Below the pieces are notes generated by a model, which was not told where the DNA came from, ran no database searches, and was given only the letters and a program-made list of their open reading frames with translations. From Camellia lanceoleosa (lineage: Eukaryota; Streptophyta; Magnoliopsida; Ericales; Theaceae): DNA of 64,000 nucleotides. The position numbers and the translations under genes are program-made. Numbering within the stretch: position 1 is the first letter of the stretch; every line of letters begins with the position of its first letter. Shown piece by piece: positions 11,370 to 21,167 of this stretch. The DNA lies in contig CM045760.1 of assembly GCA_025200525.1 (NCBI GenBank), forward strand, positions 44,101,932 to 44,165,931, written 5' to 3'.

Positions 11370-12421
11370 TGAGAGGGTAATTTATATCTAAATTGGGCTG
11401 TGCTAAGGAAGAGACTTCCTTGGAAATTGGGCCGCGTAATGGACTGAGATAAGGATAGATTTACTTCGGTCCAAGAACTAAACGCATATGGGCCACGGTA
11501 GAAAAAACTAGCAAGTGGGTCGCGGTCCAAGTGTTAGTTCGGTTAGTTCGGTCCAAGTGTGGTAAGGACTTTTTCAAGTGTCACCTCGGTCCAAACGTGA
11601 TTATAAGTTACCAATCGGAGTAGATATAGTTATCTCGGCCATGGCACTTGGAGCCGAGGTAATGGCTTCTCTTGGTGGGCTTCGCTCTGGATAGCGCGGT
11701 AGAAGCTTACTCCGGTTAGCCTGGTCCAAGAGAGCCTCGGAGTTAGCTCGGTCATGGAGAGCCTTGGAGTTAGTCCGGTCCAAGAGAGCCTTGGAGTTAG
11801 TCCGGTCTAAGAAAGCTTTGCAGTTAGCTCGGTCATATCATTTTGAGCCGAAGTATGATTGAGATTTCTTCATAACCATGCTATTGGTTAGCCCAGTTCG
11901 TGCTCGTTGTGGTTAGCACGGTCTCAGACAACTGAGTTGGAATATGTCAAGCCGAGGTACACGCAATGAAAGGAAGAACCAAGCTAGTGGTAGCTCGGTC
12001 TAGTCTACAGCTTTAGCATGGTCATGTTATTTCGGTTGTAATGACATCCAACCGTGGTAAAACCATCTCACTTGGTTTAAGCAGTGAGGGGGGTGTTGAA
12101 GGATAAGCATTATCTTTCAGGAGTGTGATTCCTAGGAGGACTCTGAATGGAGGAGTAAGAGTCCTACTAGGATTGTGCTACGCGGAATCTATAAAAGCTC
12201 ACAACATCACCTATGGAGAGGTAACACAACTTTATTTTCCGAATACACAGAGCTTTTGTCTATTTGTCAAACTTACTGACTTAGGCATCGGAGAGGTTTC
12301 CGGCATACACCCGCCGGCTAGCTCACGTTTGTATTCTCAGGTGATAAAGTGACGTCGTACGGGGAGGAGCGCAGACTTGATCAACAGGATTATACGAGAA
12401 GGTGTATTTCTTTCCCGTACA
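11370..12421 (+). repeat. Tat-like 5' LTR (1,052 bp)
   Basis: Contains many copies of ctcggtc, cggtccaag and gccgaggta, plus a 27-bp minisatellite (11731-11838). Near-identical to 16336-17385. Confidence 0.88.
11731..11838. repeat. 27-bp minisatellite, four units
   Basis: Units start at 11731, 11758, 11785 and 11812, with core agagccttggagttagtccg followed by gtccaag. The second LTR has the same array at 16697-16804. As 27 is divisible by three, it keeps a spurious open frame on the minus strand. Confidence 0.85.
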
Positions 12422-12423
12422 AT

Positions 12424-12440
12424 TGGCGCCGTCTGTGGGA
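12424..12440 (+). promoter_or_regulatory. Primer binding site (TGGCGCCG type)
   Basis: TGGCGCCGTCTGTGGGA, two bases after the LTR end. The TGGCGCCG start is typical of Tat/Athila-type Gypsy elements; the exact primer tRNA (Asp is likely) is inferred. Confidence 0.75.
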
Positions 12441-12490
12441 ATTCAGACAAGAACAAAACCTCTTGATCAAGCTTTTCCTCTCTAGAATCA

Positions 12491-14158
12491 ATGGTGCACA
12501 ATGAAGATTTGCCACAGTCTGCCATTGACGAACAAGCACCAGAAGAGGGTGCGAGGCGCGAAGGTCTACCCTTGATCCCTCCTATGGCGGACTTGGAGCC
12601 ACAACGGCAAAATCTCAGGAGAGATACAAGAGGGAAAAGGCGGACTAACAGCCCCCGTCACTCTCGTTCACAGAGTCCAGAGAGACAAAGGCGAAGGATT
12701 GATCCTCAAGCCTTGGAGGATCGCGTCAAGGAGCAGGACGAATTGATACGACGGATGGCGGTAAACATGAAATCTCTAAAGCGCCAGATGAAGGGAAAAT
12801 GAGTGGCGACAGGAGAGGGGCTCACAAGCAAGATGCCCCCTCGCCACTCGGAAGGTCGTGGTAGGGATACCACACCCTCGCAAGCAGGGAGTAGAAGCCT
12901 CAGGACAGGTGATACCCAATCCAGGTCTTCCAGAACTCGTCACTCCAGGTCTGAGAGGACGAGATCTGAGAGGTCGTACACTGAAGGAAGCACCTATTGG
13001 CCCTCATATACACACCAAACAAGATCCAGACAGACGGAGTTGCCCAGATCATCCAACTTACAAACCGTGCTCGAAGAAAAGGCACGATGGAAGGAGAACG
13101 CTAGGACACGCGATCCACACAGAGTTTCTGCCTTACAGCAGTTGGCTCCTCGGACGCATGGAAGCGTTGAGGTTGGAATGCCAATACCACGCCCTGTCTA
13201 TGAGCTGACGGACAAGGCATTAGCGAGGCTGCAGATCTCACCGTTCGTTCTTTCGATTGAAAACGCACCCCTACCATCAGGCTTCCTTCAGCCCAAATTC
13301 ACTACATATGAGGGAAAGACGGACCCCTACTCATACTTGAGCCACTTTCGCCAGGTCATGGCTGTATACCGGCGAAATGAGGCTTTGATGTGCATCCTCT
13401 TCCCATCTAGCCTTGGCAACCTAGGCTTGACTTGGTTTGAAAAACTTCCAGAAGGCAGCATAGCCTCCTAGGCGCAGTTGGCAGAGGCGTTCGTGACAAG
13501 GTTTAGAACGAACACCAAAACCCCAGTAGAAATCGATCAGCTACTCTCCATCGACATGGGCGACAAGGAGACGTTGAGGTCCTACAACAGCCGTTATTGG
13601 GAGACCTTCAACTAGATAGGAGATTGCCCCACAAATCTCGCCATCGCGCAATACAATAGAGGTCTTCCAGTCGGAAACAGGTTGAGGGACTCAATTACCA
13701 TGATGCCACCCCTCACGATGGAAGCCTTGATGGAAAGAGTACACCAACATATTCGCGTGGAGGAAGATGGCGCCCGCGCTAAAACAAAATCTGGCACAAC
13801 CACAATACCAGATAAAATGACTATGGCAAAGGTCAACACGGTAGAACGTCCAAGCAGAAACAGGCAAGGCAAGCGGGACAACGGAGAGGACCAAGGCAAA
13901 AGAAGGTTGAGAGTCCACACTGCCATGACCACGGTGTTCAAAAACCAATCTACCAAATTCTCAGCGAGATACGCGATGAACCTTTCGTCCGATGGCCTGC
14001 TAAGCTGGGGGAAGCGCAAAAAGACTACGACGAGAGATCGCGGTGCACCTTCCATGATGAACAAGGGCACCGCACTGAAAATGGCACGCAATTAAAGCAG
14101 CATTTGGAGAAGTTAGTGGCAGCTGGGCACTTGGACCAATACATAAAAGGAAGAACTT
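12491..14158 (+). pseudogene. Tat-type gag, three in-frame stops
   Basis: One reading frame runs from ATG 12491 to about 14095 with stops at 12800-12802, 13469-13471 and 13612-13614. A basic, Arg/Ser-rich N-terminus (to about 13050) precedes the conserved gag core: P-K-F-T-T-Y-E-G-K-T-D-P, then L-S-H-F-R-Q-V-M, L-T-W-F-E-K-L-P, F-V-T-R-F and L-R-S-Y-N-S-R-Y-W. Segments up to G-H-L-D-Q-Y-I-K-G-R continue to about 14158. This is the Retrotrans_gag family, which forms the particle shell. Stops and the missing protease/pol show the copy is dead. Confidence 0.82.
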
Positions 14159-14259
14159 GAGAGCAAGGAGCTATTCGCAGATGTTAGCGAGGCAGCTGAA
14201 CAGAAGGCAGTGGAAGACTTGGTACAGGAAATGATAGATGTAAAGAACCCAGAGAAGGC

Positions 14260-14396
14260 AAGCTAGGGCCCAATTGGGATGGACCATACAAAGTGGTTGG
14301 TTTAGCTGAAAAGGGGCATGTCACTTAAAGGATGGAGCTATCAAGGCTATCCCCAGACCATGGAACACTGCCAATCTTGAGCTATTTTTTCGATAG
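14260..14396 (+). pseudogene. Pol C-terminal remnant (integrase GPY/F region)
   Basis: After a junction near 14160-14260 the sequence resumes as K-L-G-P-N-W-D-G-P-Y-K-V. After a one-base frameshift near 14328 it continues as R-P-W-N-T-A-N-L-E-L-F-F-R and stops. G-P-x-W-x-G-P-Y and P-W-N-x-x-N-L are hallmarks of the end of Tat-type integrase. Protease, RT, RNase H and the integrase core are therefore deleted between gag and this tail. Confidence 0.75.
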
Positions 14397-14538
14397 GGTA
14401 CTTGTAATTTACATTTTCCTCAATAAAACAAGTAGTTCCCTTTTCAGTATAGAATATTTTCTTCTGTAGAAGTTGTTTTAGTGAGCTAGGGGCATTGAAA
14501 GCAGAGTTGGCAGGAAAAACCAACACTTACCTCTCCTA

Positions 14539-15190
14539 AGCCGAGATAAGGATCTAGGCTGCAGGAAGTTGGCTGGTTTGACCAACAAAACTTTTTTGCA
14601 CCATTTAGCCGAGGTAAGGACCTAGGCTAAAGGTGGTTGGCAGGTTTGACCAACAAAACTCTTTTGCACCCTTTAGCCGAAGTAAGGACTTAGGCTAAAG
14701 GTGGTTGGCAGGTTTGACCAACAAAACTCTTTTGCACCCTTTAGCCGAGGTAAGGACTTAGGCTAAAGGTGGTTGGCAGGTTTGACCAACAAAACTCTTT
14801 TGCACCCTTTAGCCGAGGTAAGGACTTAGGCTAAAGGTGGTTGGCAGGTTTGACCAACAAAACTTTTTTGCACCCTTTAGGCCGAGGTAAGGACCTAGGC
14901 TAAAGGTGGTTGGCAGGTTTGACCAACAAACTTTTTTGCACCCTTTAGGCCGAGGTAAGGACCTAGGCTAAAGGTGGTTGGCAGGTGTGACCAAACAAAA
15001 AACTTTTATGCACCCTTTAGCCGAGATAAGGTTCTAGGCTAAAGAGTGGTTGGCTGGAAAAACCAACACTTACTTCTCCTCAGCCGAGATAAGGATCTAT
15101 GCTGAAGAATGGTTGGCTGGAAAAACCAACACTTACTCTTCAGCCGAGCTAAGGATCAAGGCTGAAGAGCGGTTGGCAGGTATGACAAGA
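14539..15190 (+). repeat. 68-bp tandem array, about nine to ten units
   Basis: Units begin at agccga: 14539, 14607, 14675, 14743, 14811, about 14880, about 14948, then more diverged copies to about 15190. Each holds ggtaaggacytaggctaaag, ggtggttggcaggtttgacc and aacaaaacty. Units join directly, without spacers. The phrases gccgaggta and aaggacctagg echo the LTR. Such 3' tandem arrays are common in Tat/Ogre elements. Confidence 0.9.
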
Positions 15191-15353
15191 TAGATTGCAA
15201 GGTTAAGACCGAGATGAGTATCTCGGCCAGAGAATGTCATACTTCATTCAAAACATAAGTGGAAAGTAAATGCAAGCCGAACAAGCAGTTGAGAGAACTG
15301 AAAATTTCATTCCAAGCAGTTGAGAGAACTGAAGATTTCATTCCAAAAGTGCA

Positions 15354-15802
15354 TTACAAGAAGAGGGGTCGTAGCCCAATTACAAAGAGGTCATTTAAAT
15401 CGGTGTCCAAATCAACCCTAGCTTCAATTAAAGATAGCTCGGTCATATCAAGCACACTTTGGTCAAGCTCGGTCGAAGGCACCGCATCAGACACAGTAGG
15501 CAAAGGTGGGATGGAGACCACAGGAGTTGGAGAGTTGGACTGGCAACCGAGCTGGGCGTTATTGTCAGGCTCTTGGGATACATCCTTTTCCTCAGTATTG
15601 AAGAAATTGTTTGCTAAATGGCATTTACATACTCCACCATGGAGCTCGGTATAAAATATGGAGGAGGGTTTAGGAAGACCTTGGTCTCTTGGCTATGACC
15701 GAGTTGCGCCACAGCTGCTTCCCACCCACATTTGACGAAGAGGTCTTTGGCAGCCTCACATTGCAGGATATAGCTCACGCAGTATCTCGGTTGAGCGTGC
15801 AA
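15354..15802 (-). pseudogene. Antisense reading frame in the Tat 3' region
   Basis: On the strand opposite gag, a frame starting no later than 15802 gives I-L-Q-C-E-A-A-K-D-L-F-V-K-C-G-W-E-A-A and ends M-V-E-Y-V-N-A-I at 15614. Shifting frame there, it carries on as E-E-K-D-V-S-Q-E-P-D, P-S-T-E-L-D-Q-S and D-L-F-V-I-G-L-R-P-L-F-L before a TAA at 15354. An upstream acceptor-like CTAG (about 15816) suggests an earlier exon. Antisense ORFs downstream of pol are known in Retand/Tat elements; I cannot name this product. It could equally be a captured host fragment. Confidence 0.5.
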
Positions 15803-16335
15803 AGGTGTGCCTGGCCAACCTAGTCAGTTTGCAAAGTAAAAAGGAAAAAGTATTAAGCACGGATCGTTAGACCGTGCTAAAAGAAACAAAGGTGAAATAA
15901 ATGGAGTCCTCGCTCGGCTAAGTGGAACGAAGGATTCGTAGCCCGGTTAAAGCTTATTGTGCAGTATTCTTAGTTCGGTTTTGACTAAGTTAGGGAGCTG
16001 GTTTAGCCCCAAGTTATAGCTCGGTTGAAGGCATTGAAGATGAAAGCAGCAGCAACGAACACAAGCTTCGCAGATGCAAAGTTGAGGTGGAATAATAGAA
16101 ACTCAGAAAGTAGAGAGAGGAGAAAAGGTGAACAGAGATATTGTGATCTGGAAACAATAGGGTTTTTGGAAAAACCTTGGTTTTAGGCGAGACGTTTTGA
16201 CCAGACAGGTTAATAACCGGCGTGAATTTAGCCCGAAAGAAGGCCACAGTTTAGCTCGGTTGAGAGGCTAAAGTTTAGCTTAGCTGGAAACAAGTAATCC
16301 CAAATCATGCATGGCAGATGGAATTAAGGGGCAAT

Positions 16336-17385
16336 TGAGAGGGTAATTTCTATCTAAATTGGGCTGAGCTAAGGAGGAGACTTCCTTGGAAATTGGGCCG
16401 CGTAATGGACCGAGGTAAGGATAGATTTACTTCGGTCCAAGAACTAAACGCATATGGGCCACGGTAGAAAAAACTAGCAAGTGAGTCGCGGTCCAAGTGT
16501 TAGTTCGGTTAGTTCGGTCCAAGTGTGGTAGGGACTTTTTCAAGTGTTACCTCGGTCCAAACGTGATTATAAGTTACCAATCGGAGTAGAGATAGTTATC
16601 TCGGCCATGGCACTTGGAGCCGAGGTAATGGCTTCTCTTGGTGGGCTTCGCTCTGGATAGCGCGGTAGAAGCTTACTCCGGTTAGCCCGGTCCAAGAGAG
16701 CCTCGGAGTTAGCTCGGTCATGGAGAGCCTTGGAGTTAGTCCGGTCCAAGAGAGCCTTGGAGTTAGTCTGGTCCAAGAAAGCTTTGCAGTTAGCTCAGTC
16801 ATAACATTTTGAGCCGAAGTATGATTGAGCTTTCCTCATAACCATGCTATTGGTTAGCCCAGTCCGTGCTCGTTGTGGTTAGCACGGTCTCAGACAACTG
16901 AGTTGGAATATGTCAAGCCGAGGTACACGCAGTGAAAGAAAGAACCAAGCTAGTGGTAGCTCGGTCTAGTCTGCGGCTTTAGTATGGTCATGTTATTTCG
17001 GTTGTAATGACATCCAACCGTGGTAAAACCATCTCACTTGGTTTAAGCAGTGAGGGGGGTGTTGAAGGATAAGCATTATCCTTCAGGAGTGTGATTCCTA
17101 GGAGGACTCTGAATGGAGGAGTAAGAGTCCTACTAGGATTGTGCTACGCGGAATCTATAAAAGCTCACAACATCACCTATGAAGAGGTAACACAACTTTG
17201 TTTTCCGAATACACAGAGCTTTTGTCTATTTGTCAAGCTTACTGACTTAGGCATCGGAGAGGTTTCCGGCACACACCCGCCGGCTAGCTCACGTTTGTGT
17301 TCTCAGGTGATAAAGCGACGTCGTACGGAGGAGCGCAGACTTGATCAACAGGATTATACGAGAAGGTGTATTTCTTTCCCGTACA
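16336..17385 (+). repeat. Tat-like 3' LTR (1,050 bp)
   Basis: Near-identical to 11370-12421, including the 27-bp minisatellite (16697-16804) and the GGAATCTATAAAAGC TATA-box region (about 17150-17164). Confidence 0.88.
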
Positions 17386-17941
17386 CCTATATTTCATCTA
17401 ATTTTACACACGTTTTTCCTTTTCCTTTCTAAATTTCTTCACAAATCCTACAACCAAACACAATGTTAATGAATTTAAAAGGTCAAAATAGGAAATTGAT
17501 GTTATTTTAGTTCTTGATTTTTGAAAAAATACTAATATTTTGAGATAATAAAAAATAAAATGAGAGAGTAAATTTTTTTATTTTTTGAATTAAAAAAAGG
17601 TAATGTGTTGGATAATTGCTAAAGAAATATTTAGGATTGTTTGGGATTTGCATATTGTGCACATTTTAACTTTTTATAAATAAATAAATAAAAAAAAAAA
17701 AAAAAAAAAACAGAAATGTCATATAACCCAAATAAGTACACTTAATGCATTCCCAAATACCTTAACTTTTTTCTTTTAAAGAAAGTTTTACAATTTTTTT
17801 CTACTTACTAACATGCAAAGAGGTAAGGAAATTTTGAAATTTAAAACAAAATCCATTACAACAGTATAGAACTGGTTTGGGATGTGAATTGATTTTTAAA
17901 ATTTTTGACTTTTTGGCTATTTTAACTTGCGGCTAAAAAAC
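17386..17941. other. AT-rich intergenic stretch
   Basis: No gene seen. A long A tract lies at about 17688-17710. Confidence 0.6.
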
Positions 17942-17944
17942 TTA

Positions 17945-18177
17945 GGCTTCGTTTGGGAAGCCATGGTTTGGGCTTTTTTTTGGCTATTTTAGACACAAAA
18001 AACAAAATAGGCTATTTTAGCCATAACAAACAAAACATCACATCCAACCCATAATCATTACATTCTTCTCTCACAAAAAAACTCAAAAAAGCCAAAAAGT
18101 CAAAAAGCCCTTCCCAAACCAAGCTTTTAAGCCCAGGCCAAAATGCCAAAAAGTCAACCCGCTTCCCAAACGGGGGC
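17945..18177. mobile_element. Tourist-like MITE (233 bp)
   Basis: Ends are GGCTTCGTTTGGGAAGC and its inverted partner GCTTCCCAAACGGGGGC, flanked by tta on both sides (17942-17944, 18178-18180). A 3-bp TTA/TAA duplication and a GTTTGG-containing terminus are typical of PIF/Harbinger-derived MITEs. There is no coding capacity. Confidence 0.8.
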
Positions 18178-18180
18178 TTA

Positions 18181-18312
18181 GTTTGGGATAGACTTTTTGA
18201 CTTTTTTGACTTTTGTCAGAGAAAAAATAAAATAGTTATGGATTAGATGTGACATTTTGTTTTATTTAGCTAAAATAACTTATTTTGTTTTATGTGGCTA
18301 TTTTAGCCCAAA
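18181..18312. repeat. Second MITE-like inverted repeat next to the Tourist element
   Basis: Starts GTTTGGGAT and ends ATTTTAGCCCAAAC, a short inverted terminus. A phrase like its start also occurs at 17876 (ggtttgggatgtgaattg), so the Tourist MITE may sit inside an older relative. Confidence 0.4.
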
Positions 18313-18392
18313 CATTCTTTGTTTGTTTGTGAATTAATTTGTCTCGTGAATTATTTGTTTGTTTGTTTGTATAACACTAATTTTATACTATT

Positions 18393-18677
18393 GTGTTACC
18401 AATTTGTGACATATGCCACAATTTTTTGAATGTACTAGAGAAGCCAAAGCTGCGGTGGGAATATATCTTTTCAACTTTGTCAGGGTGGGGGGAAGCCATA
18501 TGGAAGTTCATGAAGCAAATGTTTGAGCAAATTCGCAGTGGTATAAAAGGAACCATTAAAGTCATGAAAGATTCTGGGCATCAATTAAAATCTCTTTTTG
18601 TGTCATTTTTCACTTCCATTGTGGCGATGTTTGTTGTGTTAGTGGACCGCCTTGCCCAGCAGGCAACAATGATATGA
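18393..18677 (+). CDS. Possible host exon(s), unknown protein
   Basis: An island clearly less AT-rich than its surroundings. From an acceptor-like tttgtcag (18474-18481) the frame reads G-W-G-E-A-I-W-K-F-M-K-Q-M-F-E-Q-I, then G-I-K-G-T-I-K-V-M-K-D-S. It then passes through a hydrophobic stretch, L-F-V-S-F-F-T-S-I-V-A-M-F-V-V-L-V, suitable for one membrane segment. It ends A-Q-Q-A-T-M-I at the stop, 18675-18677. The apparent ATG at 18393 may be intronic. I do not recognise the family, and neighbours give no clue. It may be a genuine small gene, a lone exon or a relic. Confidence 0.3.
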   Translation: MLPICDICHNFLNVLEKPKLRWEYIFSTLSGWGEAIWKFMKQMFEQIRSGIKGTIKVMKDSGHQLKSLFVSFFTSIVAMFVVLVDRLAQQATMI

Positions 18678-18679
18678 GC

Positions 18680-19612
18680 AAACAAATCATATATAGAATT
18701 GGAGGCAAAGAAAGTGCGTGGATGGACAACATTTTACAAGGTTTAGATTTATTGGAGTTCTCACTTTTCAAAAATCCTAGCTATTATTTTGTTATTGTTG
18801 TTGTTGTTTGTTGTTTGTTTTTTTTGTTGTTTTGTTTTGTTTTATGTTTGATTGTGTGTTTAGTTTTAGTATTTCTAAATTTGAGGGCGTGTAATGTTAA
18901 CTTATGATGCAAATAATATATATAATAAATTGATACTTATTATTGTAGATGTTTGAGATTTTTTTATTTGATGGTTTTTTTTTTTTTTTTTTTTCCATCT
19001 TTAATCAATTTTTTTTTTCAAATTCTTTCAAAAAAAATTTAGACTTCTAAGTTCACCAATATGCTTGTACATTTCAATAAATGGCATAGAACACCTATTA
19101 CTCCAAAATTTTCATTTTACATCATGGTATCACACAACTCTAAATTGTCAAAACAATTCAAATTGGTGTTATTGTAGAATCCCAAGTAGGATCGCATGGG
19201 ATAATATAAGATTTGCATTTTTACCTTATTTTAATAGAAAGTTAAATCTTACAATTTTCGATTCGATACTACAATTCAATCCATGAGATATTCTCACCGA
19301 TCTTATGTAAAATTTTGATTTTAACAATCATATTGTTAAAATTGGAACCACATGTGAGATCTTTGGGATTAAAAAAAAAATACTTTAACAAGTACAATTC
19401 CCACAACTTTTTTCACAACGTTGTATACAAAAATTTAATTAGTAATTTACTAAAACTAATTTAACTTTATTTTAGTGTACATATCTTATCCTTTGAACAA
19501 AATTTCTGATTTAACCCTTACTACCATGATCAATTCTCGAGTTGTTCCCATACATGTGACCCGCTATCACATAGCAATATATTTAAGGCATGATTTCATA
19601 ACCTTCTTTTTG
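18680..19612. other. AT-rich intergenic stretch
   Basis: No gene seen. GTT/TTG-rich and poly-T tracts occur (18790-18850, 18975-18995). Confidence 0.55.
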
Positions 19613-20463
19613 GGTAAATTATACTTTACACCTCTTGTATTTTTTATCAAATTTTATTTTGATTTCTATATATGAAATCATAGCAGTCAATTCCTGCACT
19701 TCTAATTAAATTTCACTTTGATCGCTACACATAAAATCATGACAGTCAACCTTTTGCACTTTTGATCAAGTGTTAATATCATCCTTCTATGATTCTACTG
19801 TAGAAGTTTTTATCAAAAGTCAGTAATGTAACAAGCATATGACTATAAAATGACGACAAAAGAGTAAAATTATCCAAATTTTCCATCTATACACATTTCG
19901 TCCCAAAATTTATATTGAATTTTGACTGTATTTGGTTAAAACAAAATGCAGATTATGAAAGATTAAAGAGAAGAACTAGTGTTTTGCAAAAATTAGAATC
20001 ACGAAACTCTATTTTTCATACTGGTACAGTCTTTTGTCTATTTCTCTTCAATTTCTCAACAACATTTTTTTATTTCAAAGCTCTATTTTCTTGTCTTTTT
20101 GTCCCAATTTTCCGAATATGAATGTGTGTGTGTATATATATATTGTTATATAATTGTCACATGTGTATCATGTGAGACAAAGTATGTATTGGTGAGAAAT
20201 GGGGATGATTTTTCTCTTTTGCTCTTATTCATAATTACATGCTTGTTACATGACTAGATTCTATTAAAGACTTGAGCAATAGAGTTACAGAAAGGGAAAA
20301 TTGAAACTTAACTAAAAGTGCATGGGTTGATTGTCACGATTTTATGTGTAGGGACTAAAGTGAAATTTGACCAAAAATGCAAGAAGTTGACAGTCACGAT
20401 TTTATGTGTAAGGACCAAAGTGAGATTTGTTACAAAGTGTAGAAGTGTAAAGTATAATTTACC
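19613..20463. mobile_element. Mutator-type MITE, ~850 bp, long terminal inverted repeats
   Basis: The left end GGTAAATTATACTTTACAC is matched by the inverted right end GTGTAAAGTATAATTTACC. The inverted repeats extend ~150 bp as two degenerate sub-repeats per arm around the phrase cacataaaatcatgacagtc (left, 19660-19770) and gtcacgattttatgtgta (right, 20334-20415). Flanks are ttctttttg (19604-19612) and ttcttttg (20467-20474), consistent with a 9-bp duplication damaged by an indel. There is no transposase. Confidence 0.65.
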
Positions 20464-21162
20464 ATATTCTTTTGTACCATATCATCGATTGCATAGAATA
20501 TTTGAAAGAAATTAAAAATTATAATTTCAAAAAATCTTACTTTTTTTTTAATGTCAAATAAGCTTAAAAAATTAAATATATTATAATTAAAAATTGCCAT
20601 CAAATACCATTTGTGACTTGTGTGTCCTTAAATAACTTGACATTAAATTCTTACATAACTCAAAAAATAATAAATATGATGAACAAATTACAAATAAAAT
20701 CAGATGAGCATAAGAACACATAACACATCGAACCTGTGATAATTTTAGGCAATTCTCGTATTCCGCTAATAATTTTTGAGATAATTGTAATTCAATGGAG
20801 TAATTTTTGATATCTAATCGATTTAATTTTGTTAGAAATGGTTTGAAAATTGGTTCGGGGAAAAATGGATTTTTTTCAAACTTTAGTCTAACTTTTAGGT
20901 GGGACCCATGTGCCAAAGTTGGCTAATCTAAGTGATAACGCGTTCTATGTCGTGTTATGATTCACGTAGTATATTTGGTTGCTCAAAAGCATTATCGAGT
21001 GAATGAGAAATTAATGCCAAAATAGACTCCATGAAAATGGTGTATTTGGTAAAATTTCCTTGAAGATTTGAATTAAGGCTTGTCCCACATTGGTTTGGTG
21101 GGTAAACTTTTGTGGGTTTACAAAGCTTGAGTTTGCAACTTGGGGAGGGCTCCAAGGGGTAC
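20464..21162. other. AT-rich DNA, then unclassified repeat-like flank
   Basis: No gene seen. From about 21070 the phrase gcttgtcccacattggtttg resembles sequences found in plant LTRs; its continuation lies beyond the solo LTR at 24952. Confidence 0.45.
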
Positions 21163-21167
21163 CCAAG

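Larger units (their letters stand above)
11370..17385 (+). mobile_element. Tat-like Gypsy element, pol-deleted (6.0 kb)
   Basis: LTRs at 11370-12421 and 16336-17385 (TGAGAGGG...CCCGTACA) are nearly identical over ~1,050 bp. A TGGCGCCGTCTGTGGGA primer binding site follows the first, and a purine tract (AAGGGG, 16326-16331) precedes the second. The interior holds a decayed gag, then a jump to the last ~45 codons of pol, a 68-bp tandem array and an antisense reading frame. Flanks cttac (11365-11369) and cctat (17386-17390) agree at only 3 of 5 positions, so the target duplication is diverged or an end is slightly misplaced. The layout fits the Tat/Retand branch of Gypsy. Confidence 0.85.

Noticed and set aside
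11601..11783. Minus-strand frame with repeated L-L-D-R-A-N-S-E-A
   Set aside because: Produced by the 27-bp minisatellite (a multiple of three) in the LTR; the same happens at 16567-16802.
14539..15190. Regular repeats that might suggest a CRISPR array
   Set aside because: Units join directly without unique spacers, lie inside an LTR element, and the DNA is eukaryotic.
20587..20916. 109-codon minus-strand frame
   Set aside because: AT-rich, no domain, no splice or neighbour support; chance frame.
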